Shown here: one piece after another, positions 52,794 through 61,701 of the stretch
How positions within the stretch are numbered: the first letter of the stretch is position 1
Layout of the letters: every line of letters starts with the position of its first letter
Assembly: GCF_000153225.1 (NCBI RefSeq)
Contig: NZ_CH724148.1
Location: 686,640 to 750,639 of the forward strand
From: Polaribacter irgensii 23-P
Lineage (GTDB): Bacteria; Bacteroidota; Bacteroidia; Flavobacteriales; Flavobacteriaceae
Reading direction: 5' to 3'
Length of the DNA stretch: 64,000 nt
The notes under the pieces: generated by a model
The model's database searches: none
What the model was told of the DNA's origin: nothing
What the model saw: the letters and a program-made list of their open reading frames with translations, nothing else
Made by a program: the position numbers and the translations under genes

Positions 52794-54122
52794 CTACAAA
52801 ACCAATTCTCCAGAATAAAATTGCAATACTTTTGTTTTAAACACATAATCGTATTTAGAGCGAATTTTCGCGCCTTGCGCATTTACTAAACGCGTTCGCA
52901 CCAAATCAAAGTCAAATAAAGTCATTGCGCCATAATTAAATCTTTCCTGTGCGTTCTTAAAAGCTTCTATCTGCGCTTCTAAAGAAATCTTTGAAGCTTC
53001 AAAGGTCTTTAAACTAGATTTTACATCTAAAAAGGCCTGTTCTATAGTTTGTTTTAATTGCAGCTTCTGAATTTCTAATCTCGCTTCGGAAATTTCTCTA
53101 TTAATTAAAGATTGCGCTACCCTGTTTTTGGTTTGAAATCTATTAAAAATTGGAATATTCAATGAAATTCCTGCTCCATATCGAAAACGATCAGCAAATT
53201 GACTTCCAAAGCTACTGTTCACCTGAGTTGGGAATAAATTATTAAATTGATGGAAATAAGAAGTTCCTGCTCCTATGTTGTAACTTAATGAAGGTAAAAA
53301 AGATGCCTTTGCAATTTTTATATTAAAATTAGCATTTTCAATATCTAATTTTGCATTGGCTATTTCTGGCATGTACGCTAATGATTTACTAAAAACAATC
53401 GAAGAATTATCATATAATAGATTTGCCGAAGGCGCCTCTACTTCTATTGGCGCAACATCAAAACCTTCTGCTGGCTCTTGTAATAATTGCGCGATATTTA
53501 ACAATGCTAAATCCAATGAATTTTCCTGCAAAATTACATTTTGAACGTCATTTGCAGCAGTAGATTTAAAATTTAACAACTCACCCTTTGCTGACAAACC
53601 CGCATCAAAACGAGCTTGCGCTGCTATAATTTGTTTTTTACTAATTGCTGCCTGTATTTTTGCAACCTCCAAATTTTCTTTCGCAAACAACACGTTTAAA
53701 TAATTATTTACAACTCTTAAAGAAATGTCGTTTTCCATTTTCTTAAGGTCATACAAACTACTTTCAACACCCAATTGCGCCTGTTTAAAAGTATTTGTGT
53801 TTCTAAACCCATTAAAAATGATACCATTACTGTTCAAATTAAAAGACCCATTAAAGTTATTTGTATTCGTTAAAATACCACTTTGATCTGGTGATAAACC
53901 GGAAGAAAAATTACCGCTTGAAGAAGCATTTAAATTTGGAAGAAAATTACCTTTCGCAACATCTACATTGCTTTTAGCAAGCGCTACACTTAGTTTATTT
54001 TGCTGAATAGAAATGTTCTTTGCCAAAGCTTGATCTACAGCCTCTCTTAATGTCCACTTTTTTTGTGAAAAAGAAGTGATTGAAATGGACAACGCTACAA
54101 ATAGAATAAATTTAGTTTTCAA
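52794..54122 (-). CDS. TolC family outer-membrane efflux protein
   Basis: 442 residues with a signal peptide (MKTKFILFVALSISITSFSQ). The two halves of the outer-membrane efflux family are visible, each with long coiled-coil helices (LREAVDQALAKNISIQQNKL ... SNVDVAKGNFLPNLNASSS; then NIKIAKASFLPSLSYNIG ... IEQAFLDVKSSLKTFEA). It forms a trimeric exit duct for an ABC or RND pump, but no membrane-fusion or pump gene lies beside it here. It follows the oxidase assembly genes on the minus strand after a gap of about 170 bases. Confidence 0.92.
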   Translation of the reverse strand: MKTKFILFVALSISITSFSQKKWTLREAVDQALAKNISIQQNKLSVALAKSNVDVAKGNFLPNLNASSSGNFSSGLSPDQSGILTNTNNFNGSFNLNSNGIIFNGFRNTNTFKQAQLGVESSLYDLKKMENDISLRVVNNYLNVLFAKENLEVAKIQAAISKKQIIAAQARFDAGLSAKGELLNFKSTAANDVQNVILQENSLDLALLNIAQLLQEPAEGFDVAPIEVEAPSANLLYDNSSIVFSKSLAYMPEIANAKLDIENANFNIKIAKASFLPSLSYNIGAGTSYFHQFNNLFPTQVNSSFGSQFADRFRYGAGISLNIPIFNRFQTKNRVAQSLINREISEARLEIQKLQLKQTIEQAFLDVKSSLKTFEASKISLEAQIEAFKNAQERFNYGAMTLFDFDLVRTRLVNAQGAKIRSKYDYVFKTKVLQFYSGELVL

Positions 54123-54294
54123 GATATTTAATATTATGAGATTTCTAGTATAAATATTAGTATCAAAAAGCCTACTTTTTTTTAATTACTTGCCCAATAA
54201 AAAAATCGAAAGCTACTAAGAAGTTAGCTTGTGATACTTTTAATAAGACGCACAAAAGCCCAAGATGTTACAGTATTTATTCTAATTTAAAAAG

Positions 54295-54519
54295 TTAAGC
54301 CCTCACTTTCTTATTATATCTGTAAATAGTGAAAAATAAAATCGCTATTAGAAGATAAGGAAAGACCATTAAATACGTAATACCGCTATTCACGCCTTCT
54401 GCAATAGCAACATCACCATTTTCTACCACTGCTTTACACATGGCACACTGAGAGAAGGTTGTTTCTGGAATAAAGGCAACCAACACTAAAACGATAAAAA
54501 AAAGTTTGTTTTTAAACAT
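54295..54519 (-). CDS. Small membrane protein with CxxC, cox cluster
   Basis: 74 residues: a signal peptide or first helix (MFKNKLFFIVLVLVAFIPET), then SQCAMCKAVVENGD with a CxxC at about 25-28, and a membrane helix (YLMVFPYLLIAILFFTI) with a basic tail. I do not know a named family, but the gene is the last of an operon for cytochrome oxidase and overlaps the DUF420 gene by eight bases. The exposed CxxC next to SCO makes a copper or thiol-redox role in oxidase assembly plausible. Confidence 0.75.
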   Translation of the reverse strand: MFKNKLFFIVLVLVAFIPETTFSQCAMCKAVVENGDVAIAEGVNSGITYLMVFPYLLIAILFFTIYRYNKKVRA

Positions 54520-55051
54520 AATAAGGAGATATCATTAAATAAACTACAACGCCAGTAACGGCAACATATAACCAGATAGGAAAGGTTTTCCTAGCAATTT
54601 TCTTGTGCTCTATAAACAGCCCTAACTTTGCTTTCATATACGTGAGCAATACTAAAGGGATTACAATAATAGACAGTGCGATGTGCGTTATTAAAATAAA
54701 GTAATAAACATACTTTATGATTCCTTCACCACCAAATATTGTTGAATCTGAAGTCATGTGGTACGCGATATACATCACAAGAAATAATAGAGAACAAGCA
54801 ATCGCAGCAGTATTAAAACGCTCATGTAACTTTCTATTTCCGCGTTTAATTGAAATCACAGCCCCAACTAATAAAATCGCTGTTACCCCGTTTATCGTTG
54901 CATACAAAGGTGGAAGAAACATCAAAGGTGCAACGTCAAAGCCTAAGCTCCTAAGATTTACACCAAACAGCGCAGCTACAGCAATCGGAATTACAACCGA
55001 TAGCGCGGTAATAATTTTTTTATATTTTTTTTCTTGTGCTAACTTATTCAT
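54512..55051 (-). CDS. DUF420 membrane protein (CtaM-like)
   Basis: 179 residues with five hydrophobic segments and conserved His positions (MYIAYHMTSD, ILITHIALSII). DUF420 proteins include CtaM, which is needed for heme-copper oxidase function in Firmicutes. It overlaps the SCO gene upstream by eight bases (stop/start overlap) and the small CxxC gene downstream, so translation is probably coupled. Confidence 0.85.
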   Translation of the reverse strand: MNKLAQEKKYKKIITALSVVIPIAVAALFGVNLRSLGFDVAPLMFLPPLYATINGVTAILLVGAVISIKRGNRKLHERFNTAAIACSLLFLVMYIAYHMTSDSTIFGGEGIIKYVYYFILITHIALSIIVIPLVLLTYMKAKLGLFIEHKKIARKTFPIWLYVAVTGVVVYLMISPYYV

Positions 55052-55718
55052 TCAACAAAATTTTAATATCCTCTTTCAATTCTTTTATCTGGTCGGGAAA
55101 ACCGTTGTCCTGTAAAGCATTATAATAAATTATAACATTTCCATTTTCATCAGTTCTCGAACGAATAAACCCCTTTTTATCTACCAAAGCAAAGTAACCA
55201 GAGTGTTCAAAACCACCGTGTTCGTCGGCTCCTTTACCAGCATATAATTTAAATCCTTGTTTTGCTAATTCAAATACAATCGCATCTGACTTTCCTGTTA
55301 ACAAATGCCAATTCTTGTGTGTAATTCCATTGTCCTTCGCATAGGCCCGTAACACCTCTGGGGTGTCTATTTCTGGTGTAATCGATATAGAAGCGATTCC
55401 GAATTCGGGGTTGCCAAAAAAATCGTCTTGAATAGTTACCATTTTTTGATTCATGATTGGACAAATCGAAGGGCATGTTGAAAAGAAGAATTCTACTACA
55501 TAGACTTTATTATCATAGTCCTTATTTGTAATAATGTTTCCCTCCTGATTGATAAACTCAAATGCAGGAACTTTTCTTTTTTCAGGGTGCACCTCATCTG
55601 TATATAAATAAACCAGCTCGGCATTCGTTTTGAAGCGATTTACCACTTTGGGAACTGTATAAATGCCAAATAATAATATAATAAATGCGATCCCAACATA
55701 AGAATTTTTCTTCTTCAT
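55044..55718 (-). CDS. SCO family copper chaperone
   Basis: 224 residues with an N-terminal anchor (YVGIAFIILLFGIYTVP) and a thioredoxin-like domain. The copper ligands are CPSIC in FFSTCPSICPIMNQK and the later His (EHGGFEHSGYFALVDKKG). It delivers copper to the CuA site of subunit II, which is not in this window. Overlaps the DUF420 gene. Confidence 0.92.
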   Translation of the reverse strand: MKKKNSYVGIAFIILLFGIYTVPKVVNRFKTNAELVYLYTDEVHPEKRKVPAFEFINQEGNIITNKDYDNKVYVVEFFFSTCPSICPIMNQKMVTIQDDFFGNPEFGIASISITPEIDTPEVLRAYAKDNGITHKNWHLLTGKSDAIVFELAKQGFKLYAGKGADEHGGFEHSGYFALVDKKGFIRSRTDENGNVIIYYNALQDNGFPDQIKELKEDIKILLNE

Positions 55719-55731
55719 GGTATTTTTTTAT

Positions 55732-56376
55732 TTATCGATCCGCTTTATTTTCATTTCGTTCTTTAAAAGCTGCGTAGTATTCGTAATACAAAACGTTAAT
55801 GTCGTCTTTAAGCTTGTCTTTCAACTCAGAAACTGAATTCATATTATAACTAAAAACAAATTCTTCTTCTGTTGCACGCCCCCTTAAACTCAGTTTTTTA
55901 TCTATAATAAAAGCGTTTGGAGACGAAAGAGCTACGAGTGGCTCTCCAAGAGAGAAACTCTCGTAAAACAGGTTAATATTCAATGCTGAAGCCGACACAA
56001 AGTGCCAGTTTTTCATATCTGTAAACGCTCCTATTTCTTCCTTTAACCTTTTTGCTTCCACTTCTTTTCCGTCAGGAAATAATGCAATAATTTGGAATTG
56101 TTTATTATCTATAAATTTTTTATAAATTTTTTCGTTTAAGTTAAAGAGCCCAGCCTTATTTTTGCCAACGTCCTCTCCTAAAAAACAAATTAAAGAGACA
56201 TTTCCTGACAATGTAACATTTTTCGTTGCATCAATTTCTAAGACATCCGTAACGTTTTTTGTAATTGTAGATAACTTTGTAAAGTTATTCTTACCGGTAG
56301 AAAGCAATAAAAAACAAATAAGTGGAAAAATAAATAACAAAAATAGGACTACTCTTTTTTTAGTGAAAAATTTCAT
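55732..56376 (-). CDS. SCO-like/thioredoxin-fold membrane protein lacking copper cysteines
   Basis: 214 residues with one N-terminal helix (RVVLFLLFIFPLICFLLL) and a domain whose order resembles SCO: FLGEDVGKNKAGLFNLNEKI, IIALFPDGKEVE, WHFVSASALNINLFYESF, NAFIIDKKLSLRGR. The CxxxC copper motif is absent (the only Cys after the anchor is SLICFLGED), so it cannot bind copper as SCO does. Its place directly before SCO in the oxidase operon suggests an accessory role or a partner. Unassigned family in flavobacteria. Confidence 0.7.
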   Translation of the reverse strand: MKFFTKKRVVLFLLFIFPLICFLLLSTGKNNFTKLSTITKNVTDVLEIDATKNVTLSGNVSLICFLGEDVGKNKAGLFNLNEKIYKKFIDNKQFQIIALFPDGKEVEAKRLKEEIGAFTDMKNWHFVSASALNINLFYESFSLGEPLVALSSPNAFIIDKKLSLRGRATEEEFVFSYNMNSVSELKDKLKDDINVLYYEYYAAFKERNENKADR

Positions 56377-56444
56377 AGGTGCTTTTTAAAAAGTGTTATT
56401 TAATGCAGTAAAGGTGGCCCTCACCACCTCTTTGATATTTTATG

Positions 56445-56783
56445 TTACCATCTCACCAGTGGTGACAAGATATCGGATATATAACCACCCTCTATTAATA
56501 ACAAGGTTACCAAGTAAGAAACTAAAAAAACTCCTGACCAAACAATAGCACGTCTGAACCATTTATTCTCCCCTTCTAAGTGCATAAAAACCCACGCAAT
56601 ACCATAGGCCTTTCCTAGTGTTAAAATAATGAAAATCCAATTCAACCAACTTGTCCCCGGACCACTTAAATGCAAGGCATCTGGTTTGATAATTCCCAAA
56701 TAAACTTCTACCAATGTAATTACAGAAAGAATTCCAAAAACAATCCAGATTCTCTTTGTGTTTGATACGTGTGCTTGTGCCAT
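56445..56783 (-). CDS. Cytochrome c oxidase subunit IV family protein
   Basis: 112 residues with three membrane helices (IWIVFGILSVITLVEVYLG, LNWIFIILTLGKAYGIAWVF, IVWSGVFLVSYLVTLLLI) in the pattern of small bacterial subunit IV proteins (caa3/ba3 type). It probably stabilises the oxidase core. It follows a subunit III gene by 19 bases. Confidence 0.85.
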   Translation of the reverse strand: MAQAHVSNTKRIWIVFGILSVITLVEVYLGIIKPDALHLSGPGTSWLNWIFIILTLGKAYGIAWVFMHLEGENKWFRRAIVWSGVFLVSYLVTLLLIEGGYISDILSPLVRW

Positions 56784-56802
56784 ATATGCTCTTTATATTT
56801 TA

Positions 56803-57783
56803 TTAAACTAAGTAGAAAAAGGTAAATACAAATACCCAAACTAGATCTACAAAATGCCAATACAATCCTACTTTTTCTACCATTTCATAATTGCCTCTTT
56901 TCTCGTAGATTCCCAAAATGACATTAAAAAATATAATAATATTAATTATAATTCCTGAAACTACGTGAAATCCGTGAAAACCAGTAATAAAGAAAAAGAA
57001 ATTTGAAAAACTAGTCTTTCCGTATTCATTTGCTTGCAGGTTTGCACCTTCAACAACATTTTTTACTTGTAACAAGCTTGCTGAGCCCTCTTCTCTGGAA
57101 AGAATTGTTTTTTGTTTTTCACCTGAATCTATATATTCTGACCTCACTTGAATGTCAGAATTTGCATTGTAAGCTTGTAATACTTGTGCTACAGAATAAT
57201 TTGGAATTGCTCCTTCACTCTCAAACCATAATCCATTCTTACGAGTATGTTGTATTCTTCCATCTGTTCTCGGCTCTGTTACAAAATCTGCCAAAGCAAT
57301 TTGTTTCCCATTTTTCACAAACTGAAGTACCTTTCCTTCGGTAGTCTTTACAGCCCCATAGGTTCCGTTTATAAATGTATTCCACTCCCAAGCTTGCGAA
57401 CCAACAAAAACGATACCACCAATTATTGTGATAAACATATACCAAGTTACTTTACTTTTTTTCATTTGATGACCAGCATCAACCGCCAAAACCATAGTTA
57501 CCGATGAAAATATTAAGATAAATGTCATAATGGCAACATAAATCATTGGAAATTCACCGTGAACGAAAGGAACGTGTGTAAAAACTTCGTCAGCTATGGG
57601 CCATGAGTCTATGAACTTGAAACGCGTTAATCCGTAAGCTGCTAAGAAACCTGAAAAAGTCAATGCATCTGATAAAATAAAAAACCACATCATCATCTTT
57701 CCGTAACTCGATGCAAATGGTTTCGGACCACCTCCGTCCCATTTTCCTTTTTCTTCCATTGGTACAGCAGTATTTGCTTCCAT
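56803..57783 (-). CDS. Cytochrome c oxidase subunit III with a large insert
   Basis: 326 residues. The subunit III helices are present (KMMMWFFILSDALTFSGFLA; IYVAIMTFILIFSSVTMVLA; WYMFITIIGGIVFVGSQAWEW; FFFFITGFHGFHVVSGIII; GLYWHFVDLVWVFVFTFFYL), but about 110 residues of hydrophilic sequence (residues about 145-255) are inserted between the third and fourth recognisable segments. The insert (TTEGKVLQFVKNGKQIALAD ...) would lie outside the membrane. The WHFVDLVW end is the family signature. A second, short subunit III is encoded directly upstream. Confidence 0.88.
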   Translation of the reverse strand: MEANTAVPMEEKGKWDGGGPKPFASSYGKMMMWFFILSDALTFSGFLAAYGLTRFKFIDSWPIADEVFTHVPFVHGEFPMIYVAIMTFILIFSSVTMVLAVDAGHQMKKSKVTWYMFITIIGGIVFVGSQAWEWNTFINGTYGAVKTTEGKVLQFVKNGKQIALADFVTEPRTDGRIQHTRKNGLWFESEGAIPNYSVAQVLQAYNANSDIQVRSEYIDSGEKQKTILSREEGSASLLQVKNVVEGANLQANEYGKTSFSNFFFFITGFHGFHVVSGIIINIIIFFNVILGIYEKRGNYEMVEKVGLYWHFVDLVWVFVFTFFYLV

Positions 57784-57839
57784 AAACGTATTCTATTGAT
57801 TGAGTGTTAAAGTAGTCTCGCAAAAATAATCATTTTTCA

Positions 57840-58424
57840 TCACCTAATAAAATAGAAAAAGAAAAATAGGTAAATCCAAAGTACATCTACAAAATGCCAG
57901 AAGATCGCACCGAGTTCAAACCCCAGCAAATCATTTGGTTTATACTTATATTTAAAATGGTTATAAATAACAACGAGAAGGACAATTACCCCTGCTAGCA
58001 GGTGTAAAACGTGCATTAAGGTAATCCCAACAATGAAAGATGTGGACACAGTACTCCCTTTTCCTGTAAAGTAAAGTCCGAGGTCTTTTAGTTGATTAAA
58101 ACCCACATATTGCTGCCAAATAAAACCGATTCCTAAAAGCAATGTTGTTACCAATAACAAAATAGATAATTGTCTTTTATCTTGTTTTATAAATCTTTGG
58201 GATAACATTAAAGTAATACTACTACCTATAATTAAAAAAGTACTAATATAAAAAGCATTTGGCAAGTCAAAAGTCACCCAATCATCTCTTTTCATACTAA
58301 TTACGTATGCACTTGTTAATCCTGCAAAAAACATAACCATACTTATCATTGCAACCCACAACATTGGTTTTGCAGATATTTTTCTTGCAACTGTTAATTC
58401 TTCATTTAATGTTTGTTCTACCAT
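57840..58424 (-). CDS. Heme-copper oxidase subunit III, short form
   Basis: 194 residues, five hydrophobic segments, family end IFWHFVDVLWIYLFFFFYFI, and LLAGVIVLLVVIYNHFKY, SFIVGITLMHVLHLLAG. It lacks the insert of the following gene. Two subunit III genes in a row suggest that both form part of one oxidase or that each serves a separate form. It starts nine bases after cyoE. Confidence 0.88.
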   Translation of the reverse strand: MVEQTLNEELTVARKISAKPMLWVAMISMVMFFAGLTSAYVISMKRDDWVTFDLPNAFYISTFLIIGSSITLMLSQRFIKQDKRQLSILLLVTTLLLGIGFIWQQYVGFNQLKDLGLYFTGKGSTVSTSFIVGITLMHVLHLLAGVIVLLVVIYNHFKYKYKPNDLLGFELGAIFWHFVDVLWIYLFFFFYFIR

Positions 58425-58433
58425 CTTCCTTTT

Positions 58434-59336
58434 TTAATGTAAAAATTTATCTACAACATATATAATCTGCACTACTGTAATGTACAACACACTAGACAGC
58501 ATTAACTTTCTTGCGTCTATATTCTGCTCGCTTTTGTAAAGCTTCAAACCATAGTACAACATTAAAATCCCTAACAAAGCCACAATAACTGCTGTTATTG
58601 GGTGTATATAAAAAGCACCTGAAACTTTTAAAACAGGTGCTATGGATACTAAAATCATAACAACTGTGTAAAAAATGATTTGTTTGATAGCGCCTTTGTC
58701 TTTTGTGCCCATAGGCAACATATTAAAACCTGCTTTTTTATATTCTTCAAACTGTAACCAGCCAATTGCCCAGAAGTGAGGGAATTGCCAAAAAAACTGA
58801 ATTATAAACAAAAACCCTGCTTCGATACCGAAATTATTTGTCGCTGCGACCCACCCTAACATAAACGGAATTGCTCCAGGAATTGCACCCACAAAAACCG
58901 TTAAAGGGGTTACCGATTTTAATGGAGTATAGACACAAGTGTATAAAAAAATGGAAATTGCTCCAAACAACGCAGACTTAGGATTGATACTATATAGAAT
59001 TGAAATTCCTGAAATTGCAAATACAATGGCAATCGCAAGTGCTACATTGACAGACATTCTCCCTGTTGGTAATGGCCTGTTTTGAGTTCGCTTCATAATA
59101 GCGTCTGTATCCTTTTCTATAATTTGATTGAAGGCGTTAGAAGCAGCAACCATAAAAAACCCACCAATTGCCAAAAGAAGAAGCGTAAAATAGTTGATGA
59201 TTTCTGCAGCTAAAAGATAACCGGCAACAGATGAAAACACGACACTTAAGGACAAGCCAACTTTTGTCAGTTGCTTAAGGTCTGAAATTATCGTTTTCAT
59301 ATCTGTTTTATTATCTAAAATAACGGCTGTATTCAT
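58434..59336 (-). CDS. cyoE: Protoheme IX farnesyltransferase (heme O synthase)
   Basis: 300 residues with seven or more membrane segments of the UbiA superfamily. The prenyl-diphosphate motif is in NAFNQIIEKDTDAIMKRT, with the second Asp-rich loop replaced as usual by TPLKSVTPLTVFVGAIPGA. It adds farnesyl to protoheme to give heme O, which heme A synthase (30.9 kb) turns into heme A. It is the first gene of the oxidase operon; a TATCTTTG box lies 18 bases upstream. Confidence 0.94.
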   Translation of the reverse strand: MNTAVILDNKTDMKTIISDLKQLTKVGLSLSVVFSSVAGYLLAAEIINYFTLLLLAIGGFFMVAASNAFNQIIEKDTDAIMKRTQNRPLPTGRMSVNVALAIAIVFAISGISILYSINPKSALFGAISIFLYTCVYTPLKSVTPLTVFVGAIPGAIPFMLGWVAATNNFGIEAGFLFIIQFFWQFPHFWAIGWLQFEEYKKAGFNMLPMGTKDKGAIKQIIFYTVVMILVSIAPVLKVSGAFYIHPITAVIVALLGILMLYYGLKLYKSEQNIDARKLMLSSVLYITVVQIIYVVDKFLH

Positions 59337-59354
59337 ATCCCATCAATTCGACTG

Positions 59355-59387
59355 CAAAGATATTTGATAATTATGAATTTACCGCAA
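59355..59387 (-). promoter_or_regulatory. Promoter of the cyoE/cox operon
   Basis: On the minus strand TTG (59387-59385), 22 bases, TATCTTTG (59362-59355), then 18 bases to the cyoE ATG. Confidence 0.6.
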
Positions 59388-59590
59388 TTTTCAGAGCTTT
59401 TAGTGTTAAATAATTGAAAAAAACGCTCGTTAAATTGAATAATAAAATTGCGAAGACAACGAAAATAGAAAAAAATTTCAACAAAAACCAGTCCATTTGA
59501 AACGGAAAAGTTACCAAAAACAGTCAGAAAACTGCCCTTCTAAAAATTCTGCTATCCCAAGGACAACTAATAATTTAATAGCCCTTGAAA

Positions 59591-60163
59591 CTAGAGTTTA
59601 AAAACCGCATTGTTCTTTAATTGATATTCTTGTTTGCTCTCTTTACAAACTGCAAATCCTACTTTGTTAAATGCAAGCCGATGACCATATTCACTAACCC
59701 AACCAATCTGCTTTGAAGGATTCCCAACAACCAATGCAAAAGGCAATACCTCTTTTGTAACAACTGCCCCCGCACCAACAAAAGCATATTGACCAATATT
59801 ATTGCCACAAATAATAGTTGCATTAGCACCAATACTTGCACCCTTTCTTACAACAGTCTCTTGATACTCGTGCTGTCTTTTTATGGCGCTTCTCGGATTT
59901 ATAACATTGGTAAAAACCATAGAGGGACCTAAAAACACATCATCTTCGCAAATAACTCCCGAATAAATAGAGACATTATTTTGAACTCTTACATTTCTTC
60001 CTAAAATCACTTTTGGGGCAACTACCACATTCTGACCAATAGTACAGCCTTCACCAATACTACAATTGGACATAATGTGACTGAAATGCCAGATCTTGGT
60101 GTCTTTACCAATACTGCAATTCCTGTCTATAATAGCGCTTTCGTGTGCAAAAAAATCCTTCAA
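59591..60163 (-). CDS. Left-handed beta-helix acyltransferase, WlbB/WbpD-like
   Basis: 190 residues made of hexapeptide repeats (IGKDTKIWHFSHIMSNCSIG, CTIGQNVVVAPKVILGRNVR, GASIGANATIICGNNIGQYA). VNVINPRSAIKRQHEYQET-type loop and VGNPSKQIGWVSEYGHRL match the UDP-2-acetamido-3-amino-glucuronate N-acetyltransferase group. That would place it in lipopolysaccharide O-unit or capsule synthesis, but no other such gene is nearby. It follows deoC by one base. Confidence 0.82.
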   Translation of the reverse strand: MKDFFAHESAIIDRNCSIGKDTKIWHFSHIMSNCSIGEGCTIGQNVVVAPKVILGRNVRVQNNVSIYSGVICEDDVFLGPSMVFTNVINPRSAIKRQHEYQETVVRKGASIGANATIICGNNIGQYAFVGAGAVVTKEVLPFALVVGNPSKQIGWVSEYGHRLAFNKVGFAVCKESKQEYQLKNNAVFKL

Positions 60164-60164
60164 A

Positions 60165-60911
60165 TTAGTATCCTGAATTTGTGTTGTGCCCTTTACTTAT
60201 TATTTCTTTCGAAGAAGAAGTGCCAATACGATCCACCCCCAAAAGAAGCATCTCAAGAGCCGTTTTATAGTCTTTTACGCCACCAGCTGCTTTTACTTTT
60301 AACGGTTTCGCATTTTCTAAAATCAACTTCATACTTTCTATCGTTGCGCCATTTGGCTTATTTGCTTCCGTTTGAAAAAACCCTGTAGAAGATTTTACGA
60401 ATACATTCTTTGCATTTTCCTCTCCAAAATCTTCGAGCACTACTTTTCTTATCAATTGGGAAATTACAATTATTTCTTCATTTGATAATGCCGCTACCTC
60501 TATAATGAATTTCGCCACTTTATGATGCCTTATACAAAGTGCAACACACTGCTTGAGTTCTGCGATTACAGCATCAATATTTCCCGCTTTAAAGGCGTTG
60601 TAATTTAACACAAAGTCTAATTCATGCGCTCCATAAGAAATGGCCTTTTGTGCTTCTTCCAGCTTCTGTTGTATTGATGATTTCCCTTCAGGAAAATCGA
60701 CTACAGTTCCTATTAAAACTGGAGATTTAGCAGCATTGAGTATATTTTTCACATGCACTATATAATTCGCACGAATCATAATCAACTTATACCCATTCAA
60801 AATAGCTTCTTCTGCAAGTTGTAAGACCCCAAGCAGATTTTCTTGTTCGGAAACACCTGCTTGTTGTGCGGTTTTTAAATAAGTAGCATCTAAAAATTGA
60901 GAAATTTTCAT
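60165..60911 (-). CDS. deoC: Deoxyribose-phosphate aldolase
   Basis: 248 residues. The Schiff-base lysine is in NVFVKSSTGFFQ, with the second lysine in LKVKAAGGVKDYKTALEML. TVVDFPEGKSS and ELDFVLNYNAF complete the class I aldolase pattern. It splits 2-deoxyribose 5-phosphate into glyceraldehyde 3-phosphate and acetaldehyde. Coupled by one-base spacing to the acyltransferase gene, though a functional link is not apparent. Confidence 0.93.
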   Translation of the reverse strand: MKISQFLDATYLKTAQQAGVSEQENLLGVLQLAEEAILNGYKLIMIRANYIVHVKNILNAAKSPVLIGTVVDFPEGKSSIQQKLEEAQKAISYGAHELDFVLNYNAFKAGNIDAVIAELKQCVALCIRHHKVAKFIIEVAALSNEEIIVISQLIRKVVLEDFGEENAKNVFVKSSTGFFQTEANKPNGATIESMKLILENAKPLKVKAAGGVKDYKTALEMLLLGVDRIGTSSSKEIISKGHNTNSGY

Positions 60912-61029
60912 ATTATAAAAGTACTAAAACTAAATGATGCCTTTACAAAACACGCTAATAGTTGCTTTTTAATCTGCATGAACACTCCCAAGCAACTCCA
61001 AAGAAACACCTACCTCCGCAAATATTTTT

Positions 61030-61617
61030 TTAATCTACAGGTGTGTTTTTTTCCAAATGCTTTGCTGCCACTTTCTCTAAATCCTCGTACCACTGCTGAC
61101 CGAATTTACGAACCAAAGCCTGTTTCACAAATTTATAAATAGGCACCTGTAATTCTTTTCCTAAAGCACAGGCATCATCACAAATTTCCCATTTATCGTA
61201 ATTTACTGCAGAAAACTCACTGTACTCTTTTACTCTTATTGGATATAAGTGACAAGAGACTGGCTTTTTCCAATCGATTGCGCCAGAATTATAAGCTTCT
61301 TCTATTCCACATAGTGCTGTTTTCTTTTTATCAAAAATCACATACGCACAATCTGCATTGTTAATTAAAGGCGTCTCTAGCTCGCCCCATTCACTTGTAA
61401 CCCAAGTTCCTTGTTTTTCTATTTCTGCAATTCCCTCCTTTCTAAGAAAAGGTTTTACTTTTGGATAAATTTCTTCCAAAATTTTTGCCTCCTCTTTGTC
61501 TAAGGGCGCTCCGGCATCGCCATCTATGCAACACGCTCCCCCGCAGGCTGAAAGGTTACACAAAAAATCTTTTTCGATAATATCCTCTGAAACTATTGTT
61601 TTTCCTAATTGAAACAT
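61030..61617 (-). CDS. DUF3109 family Cys-rich protein
   Basis: 195 residues with a cluster of cysteines: CNLSACGGACCIDGDAGAPL near the N-terminus, then C in NNADCAYVI, TALCGIEEA, VSCHLYPIRVKE and WEICDDACALGK. This set is typical of DUF3109, related to the YkgJ zinc/iron-cluster group; the ligand is probably a metal cluster. Function unknown. A TATTTTTG box ends only four bases before the ATG, so the transcript should be leaderless. Confidence 0.87.
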   Translation of the reverse strand: MFQLGKTIVSEDIIEKDFLCNLSACGGACCIDGDAGAPLDKEEAKILEEIYPKVKPFLRKEGIAEIEKQGTWVTSEWGELETPLINNADCAYVIFDKKKTALCGIEEAYNSGAIDWKKPVSCHLYPIRVKEYSEFSAVNYDKWEICDDACALGKELQVPIYKFVKQALVRKFGQQWYEDLEKVAAKHLEKNTPVD

Positions 61618-61621
61618 GCTG

Positions 61622-61629
61622 CAAAAATA
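61622..61629 (-). promoter_or_regulatory. -7 box of the DUF3109 gene, leaderless
   Basis: TATTTTTG on the minus strand with only CAGC between it and the ATG at 61617. Confidence 0.55.
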
Positions 61630-61701
61630 AGGGATTTTTTTTCTTTAAATTTACACTTGGATAAAGTTAGTTGACTAATTTCGCAAAATAAAAAAATACG
61701 T

